From Acarospora socialis (Eukaryota > Ascomycota > Lecanoromycetes > Acarosporales > Acarosporaceae), in the NCBI GenBank assembly GCA_025617375.2, contig JAMYGW020000019.1, forward strand, positions 43,903 through 107,902: a stretch of 64,000 nt of DNA, given 5' to 3'. The notes under the pieces were generated by a model. It was not told where the DNA came from. It searched no databases and saw only the letters and a program-made list of their open reading frames with translations. Positions 1-10,362 of the stretch are shown piece by piece. Both the position numbers and the translations under genes were made by a program. The first letter of the stretch is position 1. Every line of letters starts with the position of its first letter.

Positions 1-1588
1 ATGAATTTGATCCTGTGAGCTGGTGTCAGTGACACTTGAGACCCCAGTTGTCATGGAAAACTCACAGATTTGAGTCTGTGAGTTCACATTCTGCACTGTA
101 GTTAAAAGGGCAATCTCTGAGTTGAATGATGCATGCATGGCAGACATTAAGGCAAATTCATTTAGACCCTTCACAATATGTTTGACTATGTAGACACCAC
201 CTTGCTCAGATGCTTCTATCATGATCTTGCTGTGTCTATTCTGCATGTAGAGACTGTGTTGATCAAAACTTTCATGCAGTTTCATCTCACACATTTGCTT
301 TTTTGAGAAAAGATTGACTTCAAGTTCAGGCACATAGAGTGTTGAGCTCAGGTTCACAAAGTTTTTGAATCTATCTCACATCACAGCAACTTCACAATAG
401 TGAGAATACAGATGTTCTCCCCCCAACCTTAATTCTTCAGCACCATATGCATATTAGGGGATCACTGAAGAGTTGACATTGATCAGTCATGTGTGTGAAG
501 AATTCTGAATCTGCAACTCAATTAGAGCTGGACACCTTACTTGTGACTTTCTTGAATAAGGCAGCAACCTTCTCCTCAATGTCTTCTTCAGTGTTGAAGT
601 CTGAGGAGAATAAGTAGCTCTTTTTTTTGACCTTATTCTCTGCATCAAAAGTCTTATGCTTTCTGTTCTTGTGCTTGAGCCCTGACTTGTCTCTGTGTCA
701 ATGTGAGTTGTCTGCAGTCAACTCAGCTGATCTCATGGTTGATTTGATCATGATCAAGTTGACTGTCTTATTGATGGTCTTGTGAGCAATGGGAATGAAT
801 TTGCAGTCTTGAACACAATGGACACTGCTGCATGAAAAGCACCTATATGTCTTTTGGTGTGGGCAATCATTGTCAGAGCTTGATGACTGTTGATACTGAT
901 ATCTTGAGTCATATTTATGTGAGCATGATGGATCTCACCCCTTCTTTCATTGACCTGCCCACAGAGCAGTGTCTGTGACTTTTAGCTGTACCTTCTTCTT
1001 TTGAAGTCTTGATAGGTCTTGTTTGATGTTAATGGACTGTGAATTGATGTTGTCACAAACAGTGTGGTAGTTCTCTGATAACACTTGGAGCAATGCTTGA
1101 AATTGTTGCTTCAGTGTGTTGAGGCTGCCAATGTCTGACTGAGTCATGGCAATTCTCCTGCCAAGCTTAGTCAAGTGGGCTCAGGCCTCATCAATGGACT
1201 CACTGAATGACATCTTGTAGACAGCAAACTCTGCAAGGTATTGTCTGTCAGTGGTAGGTAGCTTCTGCTTATACTTTGTCTTGAGTGTCTGTCAGATCTT
1301 TCTTGCAGTGATCTTCTCCACTAAAAGTTTCTGATCATCTTCACTGATGCAGATATTTAGTCAGTAGAGAGTCTTCCCATTGATCTTCTGATTTCTGAGG
1401 CCAAGGCTGTTCAGCAAGAAGGAGGTGCTGCTTTTGAGTGTGTTCCCAGCAGAAAACTGGCTTTCAATCACACACCAGAGGTCTTCACCTATCAGTCATT
1501 GTTTCATGCAAGAGAATCATCAGTCAGAGTTCAGTTGAGTGAGAACTGGAATGGGTTGTCTCTTCACAAAGATGTCTTCAAAGTCCAT
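1..1588 (-). mobile_element. Ty1/copia retrotransposon gag remnant, RIP-damaged
   Basis: Reading leftwards from an ATG at 1588, the frame opens MDFEDIFVKRQPIPVL, a start typical of copia gag proteins. It continues with recognisable UBN2-type gag stretches such as KITARKI(stop)QTLKTKY and HLTKLGRRIAMTQ. Several in-frame TGA codons stand where copia gag has tryptophan, so they look like TGG to TGA changes. A Cys/His cluster (CFSCSSVHCVQDC, near 803-843) resembles a degenerate zinc knuckle. Pol would lie to the left, outside the window. No CG dinucleotide was found in the first 1,700 bases, as expected of heavily mutated repeat DNA. Not functional. The family assignment rests on motif recognition, not on a search. 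Confidence 0.75.
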
Positions 1589-1706
1589 GATATAGTGTGC
1601 AGTGGCAGTTGGCACATAGTATAAGAAATGAATGAATTAAAGTAATAAGATGTGCAAAAGAGGATAATGTAAATAAGAGAAAGAATATGTTTGTGTGTGC
1701 GCTTGT

Positions 1707-1934
1707 TTTGCTCAACTGTTGAGCACTGTATCAAGCCACCAAAGCTCTCATTTCACTCACCCTTTGAGCATCGTATCAAGGGCCGTAAGTGTCTCATTTC
1801 ACCAACCTTTGGGCGTTGTATTGAGGGCTGTAAGTATCTTGTTTTGCTCAGCCATTTGAGCCTTGTATCAAGTGCCGGGAAGTCCTGTTTTGCTCAGCCG
1901 TTTGAGCCTTGTAGCAGGTTACCGAGACACTAGA
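1707..1934. repeat. Minisatellite, about five copies of a ~46-bp unit
   Basis: Five diverged tandem units of about 45-46 bp, each built around TTTTGCTCA, TTTGAGC and TGTATCAAG. Units four and five are the closest pair. The array lies between the gag remnant and the LTR-like end, so in the minus-strand orientation of the element it is probably inside the 5' LTR. An open frame crosses it but is a by-product of the repeat. Confidence 0.7.
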
Positions 1935-1989
1935 TCAGTATGCACTTTCTCTGGGAAGCTTCTTGCTAATTTGGGCTCATAATCTATTG

Positions 1990-2192
1990 AAGGATAAAAG
2001 GATTCTTGTGCTATACTGCTGGCTAACTGCCTATCTAGTGGAACGTACACCGTTGACTTGACCATGGTTGACGTGGATTGTAGAGGTTGTTCGTCCACTT
2101 ACTCTGCTATGCAGACTATATGGGTTGGGCAACCCCTGACACTAGTCCCAACTAAGACTATGGAAGCAGCTAGAACACCGCACTTCTCAACA
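1990..2192 (-). repeat. LTR-like end of the copia element (dispersed repeat, copy A)
   Basis: On the minus strand this begins TGTTGAGAAG at 2192, the usual TG start of an LTR. It contains a block (plus-strand core CAACCCCTGACACTAGT near 2130-2146) that recurs near 17331, near 55183 and, strongly mutated, near 53964. With the gag remnant to the left in the same orientation this is best read as the outer part of the 5' LTR, which would extend inward through the minisatellite to about 1640. The inner boundary is not defined. Confidence 0.55.
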
Positions 2193-2393
2193 AGTTGTAG
2201 AATAAACTCTTACTTGATAATATTCTTAAGTGTCTTTGTTATATGACATGAAGAAATTCAAAGCTAATATGAACTTCTTAAGAAAAAGGACCCTTTTATT
2301 AAACACTTATAAGAAATGAAATTTATAAGTTAAATTACAAAGCTACCACTCGATATGCTGATGTTGTAATGTGTTTGTAAACACACTAATTTT

Positions 2394-2911
2394 AGGCCCC
2401 TGATTCCGGTAGACCACAATTTTATAGTTGTAGACCACTGACTTACTAATCGTAGACCACCCCTAATTGGGTAGTGGTTCCAGGCTTTGATGCCTAAACC
2501 CATGCCTAAACCCATGCCTAAACTCATGCCTAAATCACACCCAAAGTAATGTCTAGATCACTTGTTCAAACTAAACACATATAATGCACTCTTGTCTAAC
2601 CTATGTCTATGATTACAATCTCTATCAATGTTTGAGTACAAGCTTTTTCAGTATGACTTTATCTATACATTTGAGCATAACTGAATTTGAAATTGGCTGG
2701 GTTTTAGGCGATGACTTAGACTTGAGTGTAAGCATGATTATGCATGAGTTTAGGCGATGATCTAGACAAGAGTGTAGACATGATTTAGGCATGAGTTTAG
2801 GCATGGGTTTAGGCATCAAAGCCTGGGACCACTACCCAATTAGGGGTGGTCTATGATTAGTAAGTCAGTGGTCTACGACTATAAATTGTGGTCTACCGGA
2901 ATCAGGGGCCT
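2394..2911. mobile_element. MITE with ~140-bp terminal inverted repeats
   Basis: The ends AGGCCCCTGATTCCGGTAGA (2394) and the matching TCTACCGGAATCAGGGGCCT (ending 2911) open near-perfect inverted repeats about 140 bp long. Both are flanked by the 6-bp direct repeat AATTTT (2388-2393 and 2912-2917), a likely target-site duplication. Each arm carries tandem 12-bp units of the type ATGCCTAAACCC. The centre has no coding potential. It is a non-autonomous DNA transposon, or a foldback element. The superfamily cannot be named from these ends. Confidence 0.85.
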
Positions 2912-3033
2912 AATTTTACTGAAGTAATCACCATTCTGTTGTGCTTATTTTAAAAATGTATACTGTAATCATAAATTTGTGAGTTTAAAATCTTCAAGTT
3001 AGGTTACTTTAAACTCACAGCTGTAGCGGAAAC

Positions 3034-3660
3034 ATGAAGTTTACTAGGCTCTTTCTACAATTTATATTCTCATCTACACTCACGTCCTCTCTCGCTGCTG
3101 CTGTTACTCCTACTATTACATCAGCCCCGACTCTCCTACCAAGAACGAGAGAAACAAATCCCTCGGTGTATCAACAATCCATGATAGCCTGGCAAGTGTC
3201 AGTGAACTCATGTCAAGCATCTGTCAGTTCTATCGTAGCAGCAGGATTGTCACCAACTACATGCTGCGGCTGGACTACTGCGACATGGACTCCAAGTGAT
3301 TGCCAATCGAGTTGCAACCCTTGCTTCGGAGAAATGACGGAAGATACCAGCTTTGGCGGCAACGCTTGCAACAACATGCCTGTCAATGAATCACAAGATC
3401 TAGTCGCTATACCTGCAGCTCTCTTTCAGGACACAAAGACAGCAGGTTCCTTGTGTGGAGCTAGTACTATGTGTGGCAGCTATATTTATGTCATCTCCAA
3501 TATAGATGGTCAACCATACAAGGCTCAGGTTGTGGAAAAGGCTGGTTCTGGTGTTGGTGTTCCTTATGGCTTAGATTTGAGCCCTTCATTGTTCAAAAAA
3601 GTCATTAATGGTGGGGTAGCAGTGGGGGTACAGAAAGCAAGATGGTACATAGATTCCTAA
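3034..3660 (+). CDS. Secreted double-psi beta-barrel (RlpA/barwin-like) protein
   Basis: An intact 208-residue single-exon frame. Residues 1-22 form a signal peptide (MKFTRLFLQFIFSSTLTSSL). A Ser/Thr/Pro-rich linker follows, then a cysteine-containing domain. The C-terminal half has the order expected of an RlpA/expansin-type double-psi beta-barrel: DLVAIPAALF, then CGSYIYVISNIDGQPYKAQV, then VEK, then LDLSPSLFKKV and a final W. Such proteins are small secreted, often wall-associated products; most have no shown enzyme activity. Eleven cysteines or so in the mature protein suggest disulfide bonding outside the cell. The catalytic Asp of true endoglucanases cannot be assigned, so the fold is inferred but no activity is. 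Confidence 0.65.
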   Translation: MKFTRLFLQFIFSSTLTSSLAAAVTPTITSAPTLLPRTRETNPSVYQQSMIAWQVSVNSCQASVSSIVAAGLSPTTCCGWTTATWTPSDCQSSCNPCFGEMTEDTSFGGNACNNMPVNESQDLVAIPAALFQDTKTAGSLCGASTMCGSYIYVISNIDGQPYKAQVVEKAGSGVGVPYGLDLSPSLFKKVINGGVAVGVQKARWYIDS

Positions 3661-4499
3661 CGGTAGATGGAGGATATTCACTGTTTTTTGTTGAATTAAC
3701 TTATGATGAGGATCGACTATGGGAATCTTCCATGATTGTTTATGAGCATGACTATGGTCGGAGGTCACAATATTGTAATGTAGCAACATACGTGGGTTTA
3801 TCTGTGGTTGTTGATAATTGATGATGAATCCCTAGCTGTTCCGAGTCTCAGGCTCTATGAAGTCCCGCTTCTAGCTAAATCATATCGAATACAATGGTTG
3901 TAACATCTCAAGCTCACGCTATGTACTCTTAACAGACTCAATGAGACATAAGTGAGGCGCATTGCTTCAACGGTCAATATATTGATGAAAGATACACAGC
4001 CAAGTAGTAGGCCAGTATGGACAAATGTGAAAGACTCAGTCACTTCCGATCCGAACGAGGTGCGAAAGGGTAACACCTTCTATAGTATCAAGCAAGTATT
4101 CAAAAACGGTGGGACTGGCTCCAGTTGTAGTTCATCTGTCTTGACAGTAGCATCCCCAGAAGTTAAGGGACGTTGGACCAGGACAGCGTGTTGAGTAACT
4201 GAGAATGTTTTAGAGTCACATTTATACACAATATACTTCTTGTACTAGAGAGGTCATCCTGTCAGTATAAGCCACACTGATGTTCAGTACAATGCTTACA
4301 GAAGCCATTCGTGTCCCAAGCCAGAGGGTTCTCTGAACACGAACTGCAGCCATTTTTCGAAGCTCAGAAGACATAAACAGTGCACAAAAACTATGACACA
4401 GATACAACACCAAAGTCTTCATTCTAATAGTATTTATAATCCCTGTTCAATTTTTAATGTGTTTTAGAAGATGCAGTATGTACTTTACACAAGGGAGAG
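3661..4499. other. No supported gene
   Basis: Only short overlapping frames on both strands. A 66-codon minus frame (4222-4422) starts with a hydrophobic stretch but shows no convincing continuation or family signature. I cannot support a gene here. Confidence 0.4.
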
Positions 4500-6030
4500 C
4501 TAGAAAAGACAAATGTGGATGTGGACTCGGGAATATGTGGGCAGGAGAGTGATTTGTTGAAGAAGTGGTGGAGGAGGTGAATGAGGTGAGTAAGAGACAG
4601 GGAGACTGCCCAGAAGTAGGTTATGGAGAGGAGTTTATGTGTAGTGGATGAGTGGAGGTGTGTTAGGGTGTGGTGGATGGAGGGTGAAGGTTTGTGGGAT
4701 GCGGGTTGTGATGAGTGTTAAGGGGTTGTGAAGCCAAAAGTTGGGGACATTGTTGTTCGGGTACAAAACAATGTCATGTCGCTCACACTTGCCTTTCTCG
4801 GGACACCGTTCTGAGGCAATCCGGGCTCATAGCAACCTACCTTACTATAATCTAGATCTTTACCGGGCATTTTCCAACTTCAATGGCATTCACAATCCTC
4901 CCGCCAGCCCAAGCGGCAGCAGAATACGCGAGTTGTCCTCCGACGGCGGCTTCAACTCCGACAACAATGGCAATGTCAACATGATGCAGGACTAAGCTGT
5001 GACGCCAATCAAAACAGTCACGGATGACCCACAATGAATGAGGTACCATGACCCAGCAAACCCATCCCCATCCCTCTACCCCTAGTCCCTCACTAACCAC
5101 CCACTGCACCCACCTCAGAGGCCATGACACATTCACCCCCTTTAGGACCACCATCGTTGCTGCCACCCTTCAAAAAATCAACAAGCTCCTCTCCGTCCGG
5201 CCCCTCCACAAAGCACACGCCGGAAATCAGCGACCTGATGGGTGGTTCAAATCATTGAAGTGCAAATGAAGCAATGAGAAGTCAATATTGCAGTCACTCT
5301 TTTCATAAACCTACCCCTCTCTGCCATCAACCTGCCCAGCACCATCCTGCAAAAACACACCAGCATGGACAAGTTGCAGCTTCACACATTCTTCATTGAG
5401 GATGACTTGCTGATCACAGAGATGCAGTCTCTGTTTCAGAACAGGTCAACCACACTGCATATGTGGAGCCTGAAGTACAGGAAGTTGAGGAAGGGGGGTT
5501 TCTTGGCAGTTTTGGGGACGGGGGGTGGGGGTGGGGGGAAGGCATGATGTGGGCTAGAGCGGCAGGTGTGGATTCTAAGGACTGGGAATAGGGGCGGGGA
5601 GGTGGATGTGTGTTGAGAGTGAATGAATATGTGTGGACTGTGAAGCAGAGGGAGGAGGGGAGTGGGTAGCAGGTGGCGATAATGCAGTTGGCACAGGGAT
5701 TCAGTGGGGGGATGTATTTGAGTCAGAACAATAAGATTGGGCAGAAAACAAGAAGAGAGATACAAAACTGGCAGGATGTGCTAGAGTGTTGGTGAAGGAT
5801 GAAGTTAGAGCTGATGAGGAGTGGTCATGAGAGCTTATTGGGCAAGTTTGGATGTTCTGAATGAGGGAAGGGGAGGTGAGGAGGGTGGGTTGAGGGATTA
5901 CTTGGGTGGCACGAGGGGAAGAGAAGTCGTTGCGGCTGCGCTGGGTGGTGTTGGTGTCGAGTGTTACTTCATGCATGAACTCGTGAATGCGAAGCCGTAT
6001 ATTCTCTACCTAGGTACTCCTTGCTCCTGA
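4500..6030. other. Strand-asymmetric G-rich stretch without a supported gene
   Basis: From 4500 to 4735 the plus strand is almost free of C and rich in GGTG/GGAG. From 5040 to 5130 the bias flips to C-rich, and from 5480 to 5830 it is again G-rich. Short frames such as 5365-5547 and 5821-6030 have amino-acid runs but no domain. It may be a decayed gene or simple-sequence expansion. Confidence 0.4.
5514..5538 (+). other. Strong G-quadruplex-type motif
   Basis: Four guanine runs of 4, 6, 5 and 6 bases are separated by AC, T and T. This fits the canonical quadruplex pattern with very short loops. It lies in the G-rich stretch with no gene nearby. Folding is inferred from pattern only. Confidence 0.6.
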
Positions 6031-6424
6031 CCAGAAGATAACAGGTACGGGACTGAGGCAGTTAGCTTAGTCCGAGCTATACTAGGCGACAACGGTCGGT
6101 ATAGGGTTAAACTCCAAATTGCTAGATAGATAGCCATCTCACCGCTGAAATTGGAGTAGAGATATTGCAGGGTTTGGAGTTTCTGAAGGGGAAGGAGAGA
6201 ATTGATTTCATGGTGTGAGGCTTGGAAGAATCCTGTTGAATGCTTCCTCCAAGTATCGAAGAATGGATATTTACGAGATGTTGGTCAGTGCGCCCTATGA
6301 GTGCACTTTCTGAGGATGTGCAGCTCTGACCCTCGCAAACTCAAGATTTATTGCACGCTTTAGCATTCATTACTCAACCGAAGCTGCACCTGACCATAGC
6401 CCAGCGATGCCTATGCATTAGACA

Positions 6425-7564
6425 TTACAGAGCACACCCGCCCCCTTCACCATGCCGGAAATTCATTCGATCCCAACAGTCCTCCGCCAGGCCCCTTGAA
6501 GCGGCAAAGAGGGGATCAATTATCCTCGGATGCCGCTCACCGACATGCGTGACGAGAGTGCCGGGCTGTTCACCCAAAACCTCCTTCAGCACATCGTGTA
6601 ACAGCCGGTTGCCTGCTGACTCACCCAGCAGGACCAATTCTCTGATCCGCTTCAAATCAGCACCATTGCCGCCCTCGAGAGGCAGACTGGAGATGTCACG
6701 AAGCGCCCGCACAAGATCGCTGCGGTTGCTGTCGCATTTGGGAGTGTCGGATCGTTCGGAAAAGGAAAGACAGTCGGCGCCGAGACTTGTGTCGTGCAAT
6801 ACGCGTCGGTACTCAAAGACGCCGCATTCCTCCGTAACCAGAAGAGCCGTGAGCGCCGCACGGCTGTAGTCGACTGTGAGGATGAGTTGCTCCGTGTCGC
6901 CTGCTCGAATTCGTTCCAAAGTCTCGTTGGGGGTGGCGGTATTGCAGTTTCCACCAATACCAAAGGCACGCGCTGCGAGGATCCCGGCCGGCGGCTGTGC
7001 AGATAAGGGCATTTGTAATGAGAGGGAGGAGCAGGCGGAGCGGACGGTGTTGAGATAAGAATCGGAGACTGGGAACGGGAAGACGACTTCTGCGGTTGAG
7101 AGCGAGGCTTCTAGATAGGACTCCGTTGCCGTCTTTAACGCTTTCAACATTCGGGATAGAGATTGAGTACGATTGTCGTTGTTGCCGCCTAACCAAGGCG
7201 ATACATAGTCACGAAATGTTTGCAGACCCAATGGTGCCCGAGCCGCTCCGGTGCCGGGGCTCAAGACATCATCGAGCAACGTGGATTGAGCCGTTGCGTG
7301 GTCACCTAAGACATTCATCATTCGCTTATACGCCGGACCGCCTTCGATTTTCGCAATGTCGACGGTGGAACCGTTTGAGAAATAGATGCTGGCGACGCTT
7401 TATTGCAAGGGTTTAGCCTCCTCCGTCATGACTCCGGAATCAATGTCGGGTTCCTACCCATAGTCAAGTGACAGGCCAAAGCCAACACCATAGTCTGCCG
7501 CGTGTATAAGTTGAGCAGAAGTGAGGCAAGCAGCCAACAGGCTAAGTAAAATAGTCTTGCCCAT
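6425..7564 (-). CDS. Secreted Hsp70/actin-like ATPase-fold protein
   Basis: Two exons, 7564-7458 and 7397-6425, with a 60-bp intron (7398-7457) that restores the frame as a split Gly codon; about 359 residues. The first exon encodes a signal peptide (MGKTILLSLLAACLTSAQ). The mature N terminus GVGFGLSLDYGVASIYFSNG resembles the phosphate-1 loop of Hsp70/actin-fold ATPases, and the next residues VDIAKIEGGPAYKRMM fit. The C-terminal part ELVLLGESAGNRLLHDVLK then GLAED matches the adenosine-binding motif region of Hsp70 homologues. The expected substrate-binding domain is absent. Fungi have families of such lone ATPase-fold proteins of unknown role; a secreted one is unusual. Start chosen because it gives the signal peptide. 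Confidence 0.65.
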
Positions 7565-9360
7565 GTGAGAAACAGAATGCTGCCGAGTATGTGCAGACAA
7601 GATCTCAATAAGTAGCAAGTTGTTGGTCGATGAGGGTTCGCAGGAAGTGATCTTGGAAGGTGGTAAGTGCATAAGGTGGCCTTTTAGAAAATAAACTAAC
7701 ATTATGAGGCTGAGCATAGGGCCCGTGAACAGAGTAAATTTCTACAAAAGGAATGGGTCATGTGATTGTCAGCATAGAAAGCAGATATGCTTGTCTTTAC
7801 GGATGAGAGTGCTGCAAATGAGCGGGTAAAAGATAGAAAGTATGGGTCGTCATTGACCAGAACAAGGGCACATGTCTTCACGCCCTTTAAGCGGGAGAAA
7901 CGGTTTAGTATCCTACCTGCATACACTGTTGACGGCTATATAGGTCTATAACAACAGCTATCTTCAACAAATTTGTCCAGTACTGCTTCCTAATCCACTG
8001 CACATCACATTCTGGGCCTTGGAGTGTTTTGTGCCTTGATAACACACAAGTACATTGTTTCTTAGTAAGTTAATAAGCAATTGGATGTACCTTTACTGAT
8101 TTGAGGCATAGGAACTTGAAGAACTGTGCTGTGAGGCCAGCATTATCATTGCATACCTACCTCCTCACTCACTCATTTATAACCCTATCAAGCTGTCATT
8201 TTCAGGGCTAAAGCCTTGGATCAGGAGGAACTACGAGCTTGTAGAGGAATTTAAGAGGAGTTTGGGGCTTTTATAACTATGGTAGTGGACTATACAATGT
8301 GAGGGTTCAGCAAGGGCAAATTCTCGGCATTGTGGCATTGAGTGTTAGGGATAGTACATGTATTTGTAAGAAAACTACACTAAAATCTATGTATTGTCCC
8401 AATCTGCTTGCCAGTGGATCGCTGCAGCCTCTGCAAGTGCCCCCATTTCATCATTCATCTGATTATATAGTTGCCAAGGCTCCCTTACAGCCTCCCTCGC
8501 CACCCTACTAATTCTAGTTGTTTCATAGTGACAGAGATTCACTTCTAGATGTACGCCAACGCCAGAGGGGATTCGTAGTTGTTGAGAAGCTTAGACACCA
8601 TACAAACTACATCGTAAACAAGCTCAAGTGGGAACAGGGAGTCTCATCAAGGGCTAGTCATGTTTCTTTGGTGGCAAGTTGGATGCAGCGTGCAACATAG
8701 AGTTCATTTAAAAGATCAAGTGCATGGTTGATCTGTGCTGCTTGCCTAGGGTTTTTGACTGTAAATCAGGCAAAATAGTCCCGCAGCCAGGTGTCGGAGT
8801 CAGCCACAGACTGAATGGAGCTGCTAGGCTGCTGTGAACAGACCTTCAGGGGTGAGAAAGGACGTACAGGGGCCCTAGATGTAGAGGCCTTAGTGGTGGT
8901 GCTGCAGAGAGGGCGGGGGCCCTGCCCACGGTGTTGCTAGTAGAGTAACAGCTGTATGCCGACATTCTCCGATAGACATTAGGTGGCAGAGGACCAAATT
9001 GTGGCATTGAGGACCCTCAGTTGATGCCAAGGACGTTTATTGAGGGTGTGGTGGGCGCAGTGGGTGCAGTGGGTGCAGGGGTTGCGGCCAGAGGTGCTGT
9101 GATGGCTATATTGCCATGGTGGGTGTGTATTACCTTGTCCTTGACGGGTGTCAAGGGCAAGCTTGACGGTGGCGATGTCAGTGTAGCTTTGCCTAAGGTA
9201 ATAGCCTTGGCTCAGCAATTGATGTCGCTGTTTGACAACTTGTAATAAGACTAACTCATTACAAGACAGTATCATGCATGTTTCCACACCTAGGGTCTGT
9301 ACACTTTCATCCTTTCACTAAGGCAGGCATCAAAAAGATATGGGAGTTTATTAGCAAATA
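7565..9360. other. Long stretch without a supported gene
   Basis: Frames here are short, overlapping and lack family signatures. One at 9021-9245 encodes a run of Gly/Val/Ala with a hydrophobic segment but has no partner exon. I see no repeat that recurs in the window either. Confidence 0.4.
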
Positions 9361-9979
9361 CTAAGAAAAAAAATGGGAAATTTCTCCTTGGGGCTTCTCT
9401 TTGACTTTTGCCACCTTTTCCGGAGTAGACTCCCATTCAGACTCAGTTTCTATATAGTATTCAGTCCAAATTGAGCCTCCATCTAAACCACTAATTCTAT
9501 CCTGTTCAGGCTGTCCCAATGCATCAGAGTGGTGTATATGTCCTGTCATTCTTTCTCATTATTGACTGTAAAGTCCATGGCCTGAAACCTCTTCATATTA
9601 CTAACAAGAGGGTAGCCTTGTAAAAATGCTTATTACAAGGAATATTCCTCTTCCTTGCATGATTTTCGGCCTCCTCTTGCTGTTCTGACACCCAAATTCA
9701 AAACTCAAATTGTGTTCTGTTGAGGGCTTTTTCATTTTGGTACATTTGGGTGTCATCAACTACCACTTTCTCCTCATATTTTGTTAGCAAACTCATAGTA
9801 AATGTTGGGGATGATGATGGTGGTGACGATTTGCTGATGTCAACAAATTCGCTGATCTCTTGTTCAGGTGCTGACTTCGAAGAGGTTGGTGACATCCTTA
9901 CGGCAGGCCTTTTCGAGCATTTTTTCGGGCTACTAGTAGTAGTCATCAACCGCTTCTTCAACGTCGATCTGGAGGGCAT
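9361..9979 (-). pseudogene. Broken Ser-rich open frame, family unknown
   Basis: Minus-strand frame from ATG 9979 (MPSRSTLKKRLMTTTSS) runs 93 codons, rich in Ser, Thr, Pro and Lys, to a TGA at 9698. Just beyond it, in a shifted frame, WVSEQQEEAENHARKRN continues with the same charged character, and a further frame at 9549-9361 is acidic. The pattern suggests a short nuclear-type protein gene broken by indels. It overlaps the upstream region of the metalloprotease gene on the other strand, so it may instead be chance coding. Confidence 0.3.
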
Positions 9980-10362
9980 TGCGACTGAATTTGGGCGTTG
10001 GGGGTGGATTCGGTGAGTGGTGCACAGGTATGGCAGGTTTGACCAGTGGTGTGGTTTTCATTATGAAATCTACAAATGACCAGACTTTTACATATCTTAC
10101 AGATGATTACTCAAACACGCAACAAGGCGGCAGGAATGCCTTTTCGGCCTCATTTACCTTCTTCTTGCCCCTTTCACGCGCCTTGAATCTCCTGCTCGTT
10201 CTTGCTAAGCGCGAAATTGAATCTCGTTCCTCAGTGTCTATTTTGTATATTAAGATTCACCAGCCTGGTCTCCCTGGTCCGTGTTGCTGCTTAGTAAATA
10301 AGTTGCTCTCTACTATTCATTACCCTTCTCTATTCGTTTCCTTCTTTAAACGTGCACGAAAC

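Noticed and set aside
6351-7196. Plus- and minus-strand frames inside the Hsp70-like gene
   Set aside because: All overlap the frame that carries recognisable ATPase-fold motifs and a valid intron; GC-rich exon DNA keeps other frames open.
7754-7800. Possible gene continuing upstream of the Hsp70-like start (MLSLIMLVYFLKGHL)
   Set aside because: The frame is open upstream, but the internal ATG gives a clean signal peptide and the upstream part has no support.
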